Shown: positions 1-8,854 of the stretch, in pieces
Layout of the letters: each line of letters starts with the position of its first letter
Position numbering within the stretch: the stretch's first letter is position 1
Assembly: GCF_000151315.2 (NCBI RefSeq)
Contig: NW_011887293.1
Span: 2,023,797 to 2,087,796 of the forward strand
Source: Capsaspora owczarzaki ATCC 30864
Taxonomy: Eukaryota > Opisthokonta > Filasterea
DNA length: 64,000 bases
Direction of reading: 5' to 3'
Made by a program: the position numbers and the translations under genes
Notes under the pieces: model-generated
What the model was told of the DNA's origin: nothing
Databases searched by the model: none
The model's input: the letters and a program-made list of their open reading frames with translations, nothing else

Positions 1-504
1 GTCGCTGGCTGCCAAAGCACGATCGCTATCAGGTGCGTTGCCTGCACTAGCACGCTCACCGGCAGTCGGCTCTCCAACGACAGCAACAGGAGTGGGCTCG
101 GGTGCAGGAGTCAGTTCCAGCTCACCGACCTGGACTTGGCCTTGGACGGGTGGTACTGGTACTGGTTCGCTGCTGCCGCCCGCCTCGTCAGACCCAGCGC
201 CGCCATCGCCGCCGCCGCCGCCGTTGTTGGCTGTGCCTGCAGACACAGGGAGCGGAAGCTGCTCTCCGGCGTCGCTATCGGCTGCCAGAGCAAGATTCGC
301 AGCACCAGCACTTGAATCGCGCTCCAATGATGCCGCTGCTGGTTCACTTGCTTCTGCTGCTTCTGCCTGGTCTGCAGTCACCGCAGCGTCGAGCGGCTGC
401 TCAGGCACCGATGTATCGTCCAGCGACGCCGAGGCAACTGCAAAGCGACCGTGACGGCGCGGACTGCTGCTGCTTGGATTGGGCGACAGTTCAGATGCAG
501 ACAT
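1..504 (-). CDS. N-terminal part of a Ser/Ala/Glu-rich low-complexity protein (partial)
   Basis: An ATG at 504 on the minus strand opens a frame of 168 codons that runs off the left edge with no stop. The protein starts with a Ser/Pro stretch, then a basic patch followed by R-F-A-V at residues 20-23, which fits the RFxV docking motif read by the C-terminal domain of SPAK/OSR1 kinases. After that it is acidic and rich in Ala, Ser, Glu and Pro, with a Gly run near residue 95. No folded domain is visible, so no function can be given; the catalytic or structural part would lie outside the window. The leader upstream of the ATG (505-560) is almost pure T on the sense strand, as in other genes here. 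The start is the first ATG of the frame. Confidence 0.6.
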   Translation of the reverse strand, partial: MSASELSPNPSSSSPRRHGRFAVASASLDDTSVPEQPLDAAVTADQAEAAEASEPAAASLERDSSAGAANLALAADSDAGEQLPLPVSAGTANNGGGGGDGGAGSDEAGGSSEPVPVPPVQGQVQVGELELTPAPEPTPVAVVGEPTAGERASAGNAPDSDRALAASD

Positions 505-739
505 TTTGAAATGAAAAAAACAAAAAAAAAAAAATAAAGGAAAAAAAAAAAAAAAAACAAAAAGCAATGGTTTTTCTATTGTTGGGCGAAACCGATGGGT
601 GGAGAGGTCAACGAGACAAGAACAGCAAGCGATTCTTGGGGTTTTGTTGGGTTGGTTTCGTCCTTTGGTGATTGTTTTTTGTCCTTAGTTTTTTTTGTTC
701 TGATTAAATAACAAGCCAAACACACACACACACTTCCAC

Positions 740-2103
740 TTAAACTGAAGGAGCGGGCGTAAACAGCACTCGAGGGGAGAAGAATCGCGAGGGCTGCGTC
801 TTGGACGACATGAAGTAGACGAGCAGATTTTCAAGGGGGTGGTCGAGATAAAAGAAGCGGAAGAAGGCAGCTGCCTCAAGAAGCTCAGTGTCGCGAAAGA
901 GCTTGCCCCAGGAAGGACCGCGAAGATTGAATTCGAGGACAGACCACGGCGGGCTGTGCTCGACGCTATCTGTCGAGGAGATGAAGGTTGCCATCTGGTC
1001 GAAAAAGTTGGGGCTGGTGTCCACGCTCTCGGCAAGCGCCAGAAAGTAGCGGCCGCGGCCAGCGCAGTACTCCATGCCGATCGCCATGTCCACATTGGGT
1101 TTGGAGCGAATCAGCACCTCTTGCTCGGTCGCACCGTACGTTTTGCGCAACGGCGTGCCGGGCATCGGGTACGCGGCAGGCGTCGGCACGACGACTTCAA
1201 TCAACCCCGACAGCATGTGGGCTGCAAACGCCGTGTGGACGGATGTCAAGACAGCAGGGATGGCTCGCTTTGCGGGGGACGTGATGACGACGACGATGAG
1301 TGTTTGGCGTTGCTCTTGCGGCGTCAAGTTGTTGATTAATCGCTGCAACGTGCGAACAACCGGGAGTGTGGATCCCGCCGGCATCGCGTAGGTTTCTGTT
1401 GGAATGGCGATACTGAATGTGACTGGTGTTGGAAGCGGGGTGTGTGTGTGTGTGTGGGAAATGTTAGATGCAACGCTACAAGCAACAAAACCAAACCGAC
1501 AACGACAAAAGGCACCGATTCAGGTCGGACGTACCATCCCGCCGTCGTTCTTTTGCATGAAGCTCAGGCGCCACCAGCATAATGTCATTCTCGTTGGCAT
1601 AGTAGGTCGGCGGGGGCACGGTTGTGCCGACCAATTCCAGCGACTGGAGCAAGGACGGCACGGCGCACCTTGCTGCTTGCTCCTGCGCACGAGCAGCCAG
1701 CTGGTCGGCCGTCAGTTCTGCTGTATTGCCATCTGTGCTAGAGGCCGGGCACACGGGGCATCGGACTTGTTGCTGTTGCTGCCAAGGGAGTGCTTTGCGT
1801 CCTGTTTCACACAGACCAGCCACGAAAGCAGACCGAGTGAGCTCCACACATACATACACACACGCGCTCCACACATACACATCCACATCCACAATGGTGC
1901 TCGTGGTGCAGCACTCGTCGTTGAGGGGTCGCGACGACTGTGATGACCAGTGGTTCATTCTCACACTCTCTCGCGCTCTCTCTGTCTCTCTTCTTACCGC
2001 GAGGCTGCCGTCGGAAGGCCGTGCACAGGGCTTCGTAGGCAAGCACTGTCGCCACGAGTCCGACAATGACCAGCACAACCGCCTTTCGTCGTCGAATCTG
2101 CAT
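740..2103 (-). CDS. GnT-IV (MGAT4)-like glycosyltransferase, GT54 family, type II membrane protein
   Basis: Three exons (2103-1998, 1801-1535, 1422-740) join in phase to give 351 residues. The N-terminus is MQIRRRK followed by a hydrophobic segment (residues 8-23), a signal anchor for Golgi retention. The family core begins near residue 125 with a VTFSIAIPT strand, equivalent to the IGIPT motif of GnT-IV, and continues through WSVLEF (284-289) and GKLFRDTEL (297-305), all typical of enzymes that add beta-1,4-GlcNAc to the alpha-1,3 mannose arm of N-glycans. Two things are odd. The usual LEDDV acidic motif reads LAESV here (residues 254-258), and the protein stops about 180 residues earlier than animal MGAT4. 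It may be a divergent or inactive family member. An upstream in-frame ATG would add a basic N-terminal extension; the chosen start gives a normal short cytosolic tail. Confidence 0.78.
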
Positions 2104-2610
2104 ACGTTCGGTGTTTGAGCAAATTTCGAGACTGAGATTGATTCTCAGTTTTGTCGCTTTTTTTTTTCTTCCTCTTCCTTTTCTTTGCTTCAAGCATCAA
2201 GTCTTTCGATGTATAAAAGCATACAAATGGATTATCCAAGATTTTCCAATCTCTGATCTTTTTTTTTTTTTTTTTTTTTTTTTTTTCTTTGGGTCGACCA
2301 TGCAAACCAAAGTGATTTTTGATTGTTTTTGCGATTTTTCAGTGGGAGTTGCATTGGCGGCCAAGTAGATTTTTGAGATTAGGAAAACATAGGGGCGTTT
2401 TTCTGTAGTTTAGTGATGTTTTGCTATGTTTTGATTTTGTCTCGTGGTTTTTATTTCCCTACGAATTTTTTTCCTCAAGTTTTTCATTTTTTTATTTTAT
2501 TTTTTATTTTATTTTTATTTTTATTTTATTTTATTTTATTTTTTGGCTAGAAAGCCATTGCTCGTCCAAATTCGCTCGGCCTCTTTCTTCTTTTTCCGTT
2601 CAACACCACA
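2104..2610. other. Intergenic region between divergent MGAT4-like and RPL13A genes; AT-rich
   Basis: It holds a 25-base T run near 2262-2286 and a TTTTA-type simple repeat (about 2487-2544), and it must contain the promoters of both flanking genes. A pyrimidine-rich stretch just before 2611 would be the RPL13A start region. No coding sequence is supported. Confidence 0.5.
2487..2544. repeat. (TTTTA)n-like low-complexity repeat
   Basis: The sequence is an irregular run of TTTTA and TTTTTA units about 58 bases long, just upstream of the RPL13A start codon. Confidence 0.85.
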
Positions 2611-4166
2611 ATGTTCGAGAAGGTAACAAAAAAAAAAAAAAAAAAAAAAGCAAACCTCTTTCTGTGCCGTCTCCGTCTCTGCTCTCCTGTCTCTGTCTCT
2701 GCTGAGCGAGTGCTACTACATCCCGTGTCTTGTAGCTCTGTGCCGTCTGCGCCTTCCGCTCGTCTCTCTCTCTCTCTCCTGAGCACCAAACGCTGGATGG
2801 ATTTTTTTTTTTTTGGGTCGTTTTTGCACGCGGGCGAAAAAAAAAAAAAAAAAAAAGCAGAGCAGATAGAGCTGCAGTGTCCGTCCCCTCCCTCCCCTTG
2901 CACCGTGTGTGCTTTGTGGAGCTGTTGATCTGCCCCTCGGTCTGTTGCCAGCCTTGCCCGCAGGTCCTTTGTGTCGCTGCTTGGCCCGTTCGCTCTTTGG
3001 AAACGAACAGCAAGAACGAAAACGAAAAAAAAAAAGATCTCGTCGTTTGATTTTTTGTTTTAATTTCAGTAATTCTGCTTGGCCGCTGGCTTTTTTTTTC
3101 TTTGCATGTGCTGGTCGTCAATACCGCTGGCGTGGTGGTGGATGCGCTCCCCTCGTGTGTGGCCACTCGAGTGCACCATCCATGGCATGCGCGACTGTCT
3201 CTCTGATGGCTGATCGCTGGACGCGCGTCCGTTTCCAGCCAAACGCTGGATTTCACCGCATGGTGGTTGAGCTTTTTTTTTTTTTTTTTTTTTTTTGCTC
3301 GCTTTCGTTTTTCCCCGTCTTTCTCTTTCGTTTTGATCATTCCGTCTCTTCCTCGATTCTCGACTTATTTCAATGCCACACACACATCCACGCTGGGGGA
3401 GGGGGAGCGCGTCCCTTGGCGATGGCTTTGACGCTGCATCGAAAAAGTTTTTATTTTTTTGGCCGCCATGCTTGCCCCTCTCATGCTTGCCCCTCTGCTC
3501 GTCTCCTGCTCCACTGGCATCTCGCACTCACCAACCTCCACCCAATTCATTCATTCATTCTCTTTTGCCATCTAGGTTGTCGTTATTGACGGAGCTGGCC
3601 ACCTCCTCGGTCGCCTTGCGTCCATTGTCGCCAAGGAGCTCCTGCTCGGCCAGAAGGTTGTCGTTCTCCGCACTGAGGACATCAACATCTCGGGCTCGTT
3701 CATCCGCAACAAGATCAAGTACCAAGCTTTCCTTCGCAAGAAGAAGCAGATCAACCCCAGCAAGGGCCCCTTCCACCTCCGCTCGCCCTCGCGCATCTTC
3801 TGGCGCGTCACCCGCGGTATGCTCCCCCACAAGACTGCCCGCGGTGCCGCTGCTCTTGAGCGCCTGAAGGTTTTCGAGGGTGTCCCCCCGCCGTACGACC
3901 GCATCAAGCGCGTCGTCGTCCCCTCTGCCCTCCGCGTCCTCCGCCTCCGCCCCAAGCGCCGCTTCTGCCGTCTTGGCCGCCTCTCCCACGAGGTCGGCTG
4001 GAAGTACCAGGACGTCGTCTCGACCCTCGAGGCCAAGCGCAAGGCCAAGGCTGCTGCTTACCACAAGCAGAAGCAGTCGCTCGCCAAGCTCCGCACCCAA
4101 GCAGTTGCCAAGAGCGCCGATGCCCTCGCCAAGGTCAACCAGACCCTTGCCCAGTTCGGCTACTAG
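2611..4166 (+). CDS. RPL13A: 60S ribosomal protein L13a (uL13)
   Basis: Exon 1 (2611-2622) encodes only MFEK; exon 2 (3576-4166) follows a 953-base phase-0 intron that ends in CCATCTAG. The 200-residue product matches uL13 over its whole length: [16 protein letters not shown] near the N-terminus, [13 protein letters not shown], the [11 protein letters not shown] loop, [11 protein letters not shown], and [16 protein letters not shown]. The usual family length is about 200. The protein sits on the large ribosomal subunit and is needed for 60S biogenesis. The tiny first exon followed by a long intron holding A and T homopolymers is typical of highly expressed genes with a 5' regulatory intron. 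I searched the intron by eye for C/D snoRNA boxes, because vertebrate RPL13A hosts snoRNAs, and saw none convincing. Confidence 0.95.
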
Positions 4167-4696
4167 ACAGCTTTGACCGAACAGAGAGTTGGGGGTGCCC
4201 CATGCCCTTTTCTCGTGCCTTTGTGTTTTTTTGAAGTGTTCACAATGTGGTGAAGTGCAAAAAAATAGAAGACATTTTTCCATTTGATTGCGCTTTGTTT
4301 TTCAGACCAGTAGAGTTTGTTTCTTTGTGATGAGAGCGAGCAGGCATGTTGGTGTGTGTGAGTGTGATGGCATTTCATCCGAGAGAAAGAAGAGGAGCGC
4401 AATTTTCGGCAAGCCTTTTTTTTTCTCGGACGACAACTGTATGTGCACGGTTGACACACTGATTGATGGAAGATGGACCAAAGCGTCGAGGGAAAGCGTC
4501 ACAGTTGGATGGAAACAAGCACAAGCCATCGCAGAAGCGCGCGTTTTCCAAAAAACATGTTATTTTTCCGATAACAAGGACAGCAGCAGCGCAATGCCCA
4601 CGCCCCAGCAGTACCGCCCATCTTCTCGAAGGCTTGCTGGTCATGCTTGAGGCTGTTCAGTTGCAGCCTCGTTCAACATACACGAGTCTGCCATCG
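4167..4696. other. Intergenic region, convergent 3' ends
   Basis: It separates the 3' end of RPL13A from the 3' end of the SMIM13-like gene. I see no gene, RNA or repeat of note in it. Confidence 0.5.
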
Positions 4697-5341
4697 TCAA
4701 AAGTAGTTGTCGACCGTGCCTCGCCGCCGCATCGTGTCTGCACCAATGCCAGAAGCAGGAGTATAGTCTGGGGTCGGCTCGTCTTCGTATGCCACGCGCG
4801 TCACGGTTGTAGCAAAGCTCACGCGGTTGCGTTGCTGAGCAGGCGAGTCTGACGACGCTGCGGCAAACGCCGCTCCACCGACAGGCTTTGGGTCTGACAG
4901 CCGCCGCTTGAGTGTTGGCGGCTGCTGGTGGTCTGGGTTTCGGAATGGCAGCACCGATGGACCCATACCTGGCTTTGTTCCAGTGACACTTGCGGCAGAG
5001 GCTCCAGCAGCTTGTTTGGGTGTTGATGGCTTGGGTCGCAGCGCCCGCTTGTTCGTGTACGCCGCCTCGGGCAGCGACGGGTCCTTGAACCCGAATATCT
5101 CGCGAATGAAGGTCATTTTGGAGAGCACGAGCTTCCATGCCAGGAACCAAGCTGTGTTCGGGACATGTCAGCGAAAAGCCAGCCAAAGTCAGTCCGTTCA
5201 GAGTTGTTCACTCTCCCCCTCTCTCTCCCGCCAACACGACGAGCCATCTTTGCGTTTACCGACGAGCACGGCGACAAGGACGATTGTCAATGCTAGTCCC
5301 AACCGCAGCACGAGCGCAATGATGGGCATCAGATCGACCAT
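4697..5341 (-). CDS. Small single-pass membrane protein, SMIM13 (UPF0766)-like
   Basis: Exon 1 (5341-5260) and exon 2 (5151-4697) join in phase 1 to give 178 residues. The N-terminus carries one transmembrane helix (residues about 5-31), followed directly by AWFLAWKLVLSKMTFIREIFG. That segment matches the hallmark of SMIM13, where a WYFVWHLFLSKFKFLREL-type segment follows the single helix. The rest is a polar, Pro/Ser-rich cytosolic tail with no visible domain and is longer than in animals (SMIM13 is about 91 residues). The molecular function of this family is unknown. Neighbouring genes give no operon-like clue. The splice junction falls inside the transmembrane segment, which supports the joined model. 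Confidence 0.75.
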
Positions 5342-5643
5342 TGTTGTCCTCGTTCCGTCGCCAACGTCGTTTTCGTGCAGCTAAAACTGTTCAGATGGAA
5401 AGGAGAAAGCAACAACGACTGAGGCCTTCTTCCAAACTAACTGAGCAACTACAAAAGTGAGTAAGATGCTCGTCCCTTGAATTCGCGTCTCAGAGATGCT
5501 CAGATGCTCAGCAACGAGCGATCAGGATCAGTCTTTCTTTTCTTCACTCTTTTCGCTCTATTGTTCACTTTCGCTCAACCAGCGCTTGTGTAGTTCACTC
5601 TTTGTTTTGTTTGCAAGCATTTGCATTTGTTTTTCCATCCACT

Positions 5644-7068
5644 ATGGCGTCTGAAGCAGTCGCAGCAGCGGACTCGGTCGAGCTGGCCCAGCTCCAGCGC
5701 GACGCAGAGACGTTCAAGCGCGTCCATCCGCTCGAGTACTACCGTCGTTTCCTCGTGCGTTCAGTGACCCTCTCCCATTTGACTCTTACCAATTCCCCCT
5801 TTGTGTGTCCGAGAGAGTTGGAGAGTGAGAGTGAGAGAGAGTGGTGAGTGAGAGTGAGAGCGGAGGATCACTCTGCCACACATGGCAGCAATGGGAGCTT
5901 TGCTGTTCGCCATCATCACTCATTGGTTGCATCTGAACATTTCGTCTTGCTTTGTTGGTTTTGGGTCTTTGGTTGTTTGACTCGTTATTAGAGCCAGCAA
6001 CTGCGACCAGACGGACGTGGACTCGAGCGCTTCAGAGACACCTCGCTCAGCATCAACCCGCTCGCCACTGCGCATGGTAAGGCTTTTTTGACACATTGTG
6101 GACAGCATTGTTTTTTGGTTTGTCTCAAAACGAGAAGAAGAAGAAGAAGAATCAGAAGAAGATGCAAGCAGAGTGCTCGGATTTTGGATTGACATGCTCA
6201 CACGCTCGTCGCTTTGTTGTGCGTTTCACTCTCTCAAGCATCGGCATTGGCGAAAATCGGACAAACATCCGTGCTGTGCGGGATCAAGGCGGAGCTCGCA
6301 GTACCGTCATTGCAGACGCCCGGTTGGGGCTTTGTTGTGACGAACGTTACCTTCCCGCCAATGTGCAGCGCATCGTCGCGCCTGGGGCCCCCGAGCGAGC
6401 AAGCACAGGCGTTGTCACGGCTGATGCATGGGCTGGTTGTTGGCAAGCAGGCAGCGTCGAGCACGGCCACCGCGCCGTCCGTGCCCGCCCCGACCACGCC
6501 CCTCAAGTCGCAGTCAGCGCAAGCCGGCATGGCAGAATCCAACCCTGCCGATGCAGGCGCACGGGGGATTGTCGACTTGAACGAGCTGTGCATTACTCGT
6601 GGCGAGCTGTGCTGGTGCCTGTACGTCGACGCTGTTTGCTTGGACGATGCTGGCAACTCGACAGACGCCGCGCTCCTGGCCATCGTCGGTGCGCTTCATG
6701 CGTTGGTATTACCCGCAGTGACGCTGGACGCAGCCTCGGGCAAGCCAGGCTTCAATCCGTCGGGCAATTCGACGCAACTCACCCTGCCGGCAACGCCGTT
6801 TGCAGCCACATTCAGCTTGTTCGATGGAAATGCGTTTACGCTGGCAGATCCAACGGCCGAAGAGGAGGCCATGCAAAGCGGGGCCGTCACCATCGTAGCC
6901 GACGTTTCCTCCGAAAATCCCACTCTTTGGACCGTGCACAAGCCGGGAGGCACCCCGCTGAGCGCGACCGCCCTTCGCCAATGTATCTCGCAAGCCGTCG
7001 AGCGAATCAAAACGTTGGATGCCCTACTTCAAGCGGAGCTTGCAAGCCAGTCCACTGCGATGGAGTAG
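5644..7068 (+). CDS. EXOSC8: Exosome complex component RRP43 (EXOSC8), RNase PH-like
   Basis: Three exons (5644-5754, 5992-6076, 6239-7068) encode 341 residues. Signature segments of the RNase PH-fold ring subunit Rrp43 are present: HPLEYYRRFL, QLRPDGRGLERFR, ASALAKIGQTSVLCGIKAEL, ELCITRGELCWCLYVDAVCLDDAGN, LADPTAEEE and LWTVHKPGGTPLS. The protein forms part of the six-subunit ring of the RNA exosome in nucleus and cytoplasm and is structural rather than catalytic in animals. It is about 65 residues longer than human EXOSC8, mainly because of a Ser/Thr/Pro/Ala-rich insertion around residues 125-160. An AATAAA signal lies about 20 bases past the stop (near 7088). Confidence 0.93.
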
Positions 7069-7462
7069 AGAGGGAGTTCTGATGCAAAATAAAAAAGAGC
7101 GTTCCTTGACCAGAAAAGCCGACACAACATCGAATTGAGTTTGTTGTTCTCATGCATCCTTCAAAGATCCAGTGTGCAGCTCCCTCGCCTTTTGAACAGA
7201 GCCTCTTACTTTGCCCGTGTTGCCGGAGGCAGTGCCAACGATTCCAGTGCTCATGACGTCGCAGGTTCTGGACAAAGCAATGTGTTTTATGACTGGGTGT
7301 TTTTTCCTGCACCCAATACTTTTATTGAAGAGGGAGAAACTCTTCTACAGCTCAAGATCACGGAAAGGAGGAACACTCACAGAAGGGTCTTCTCGCTCAT
7401 CGCGCCGGTTCTCGTCATTTCGAAAGGATGCGTGTTGCCGGCACACAGCACAAGCAAGAGTC
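7069..7462. other. Convergent 3' ends of EXOSC8 and the unknown gene
   Basis: It contains AATAAA on the plus strand near 7088 for EXOSC8, and AATAAA read on the minus strand near 7320 for the gene ending at 7463. There is no coding evidence. Confidence 0.6.
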
Positions 7463-8233
7463 TCAGGAGCACGACCTGCGATTTGCTTCACCACAACCGC
7501 ACTCAAAGTTGAAAGGTTTGGATTGCTTGTAGGTAAGAATTTCGCGAAACTGGGGAAAGCGCTCTGCCGCAAACTGGTCAAAGTCTTCTCTTGTCAAGGC
7601 TCCCCCGACCCAAATGTGCTGGTGTATTCGATCGAACGACCAAAAGAAAGCCACCTGGCGCAAATCAGCCTCGAGGGAGAGGCGACCAAGCTCGAGGCTC
7701 GGGTCGGTCCGAAAGTCGCACTGCACCTCGTGGAACAGGAAAATATCGCGCAAAGTGCGTTGATGGAGCTTGTCGATAAAGTCGGGCTTGAGCTGGTTGA
7801 ACGGCGGCGGTCGTTCGGTCGTGGAGAATGGGTCTGCCAAAAAGGCGGCAAGCAATCGAAGCAGCGCAGCAATATGGCGCCGTGCTCTGATACGGACGTA
7901 CGTGCGAACTGTAAAAAGAAGGTCGCGTCGGAGGTCGCGAATGAGCTGAACCGATGGCATAGTGCCCCCAGGCGAAGGTGACGCGGTGAAGACTTGAGGA
8001 TTATCGATATCCAGAGGTTTTGACGCACTTGAGACAAAGCAAATAATGTGCTCGATCACTGCCAACGAAAACTCGGCAAAAGCTCGAAGAGGTCCACTCA
8101 GGTACAACTGTCGGTCTTCAAAAGCCATCTCACAGGCATTGAGCCGAGCAAGAAACGACGGTGCAAATAGCTCCGCCCGAGCGCAATCTGAGAGCCATGC
8201 ATGCTCTTGCGGTCCTTCGAACGGATCCTGCAT
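7463..8233 (-). CDS. Unrecognised protein, 256 residues
   Basis: A single uninterrupted frame starts at ATG 8233 (MQDPFEGPQEHAWLS) and ends with TGA at 7463; the frame extends further upstream but has no earlier ATG. The sequence looks like a folded, mostly helical protein: a central arginine-rich helix (LRRDLLFTVRTYVRIRARR, around residues 103-121), leucine-rich segments after it, and an aromatic C-terminal half. There is no signal peptide, no transmembrane helix and no recognisable motif. A poly(A) signal follows at a sensible distance on the minus strand. The last 20 residues could be intronic read-through, since a CGAAATTCTTACC context suggests possible splicing there. I do not recognise the family. 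Confidence 0.55.
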   Translation of the reverse strand: MQDPFEGPQEHAWLSDCARAELFAPSFLARLNACEMAFEDRQLYLSGPLRAFAEFSLAVIEHIICFVSSASKPLDIDNPQVFTASPSPGGTMPSVQLIRDLRRDLLFTVRTYVRIRARRHIAALLRLLAAFLADPFSTTERPPPFNQLKPDFIDKLHQRTLRDIFLFHEVQCDFRTDPSLELGRLSLEADLRQVAFFWSFDRIHQHIWVGGALTREDFDQFAAERFPQFREILTYKQSKPFNFECGCGEANRRSCS

Positions 8234-8854
8234 CGGCAGAAAATTCCAACGCAAAAGTGTGATCGAAGAAAGTGGCGGGAAAAGCTCCGAGACAAAAGTT
8301 GAAGTGACTGCAAAAAAGCAACGCGGTGCTGCTGCTGCTGGTGCAAAAGCTTGTCCAGCGCGATTGCATGATTGTTGTTGTGTGGCAAAATGCCAGTGTC
8401 AGGTGATTGGTCAGAGCAGTGAACGAAGACGAGCGGGAGGCAAAGCAAAAAAAAAAAAAACGACAAAAAAAAAAAAAAGAGGGTTGTTGCGGATGGCGGC
8501 GTTCGAACGCTCGCTTAAGAGGGAATTACCGGTAGTTGAAAACCCGAAGGGTTTTTAATCGTGGTAAGTCGGCCCGAGAGCCAATTCCTCTGTCAACTTA
8601 GACGGCATCCACAATTGAACAAGGTTGGGCAAAAGCTTGAATAGGTGACAGATTGAGGACACACCAACTCTGTTTCAACATTTTGGTGGGCTCGACAACT
8701 CCACGACCTCCACAAAAAGGGGCATTGCGACAAACCATTGTTGTCGAATTTAGTTTTTGAAAGCGAGCGAATTTGCATTCATTCATTCACTCTTTCATTC
8801 ATTCTACATCCTCGCCAGAAAACCTCAAACCAAAACGTCTGCAGTCGGGCTGAG
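8234..8854. other. Divergent intergenic region with a structured element
   Basis: It lies between the divergent starts of the unknown gene and the SLC17A9-like gene. It contains A-runs at 8448-8478, a 12-base perfect palindrome at 8499-8510, and a foldable segment at 8518-8591 described separately. A CATTCATTCACTC pyrimidine-rich stretch precedes the transporter start. Confidence 0.5.
8518..8591. other. Structured 74-base element (possible small RNA), strand unknown
   Basis: AGAGGGAATT (8518-8527) pairs with AATTCCTCT (8583-8591), apart from one bulged G. Inside are a perfect 7-bp hairpin with a GAA loop (8539-8555) and a short GGC/GCC hairpin (8571-8582). The total size resembles a cloverleaf, but tRNA A/B boxes and a T-loop are absent. 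It could be a non-coding RNA or chance. Confidence 0.25.

Noticed and set aside
2623-3575. snoRNA inside the RPL13A intron
   Set aside because: Vertebrate RPL13A hosts C/D snoRNAs, but I found no RTGATGA...CTGA box pair with a terminal stem here.
8491-8520. tRNA T-arm-like GTTCGAAC
   Set aside because: It is part of a 12-base palindrome; no A box, anticodon arm or acceptor stem of a tRNA can be built around it.
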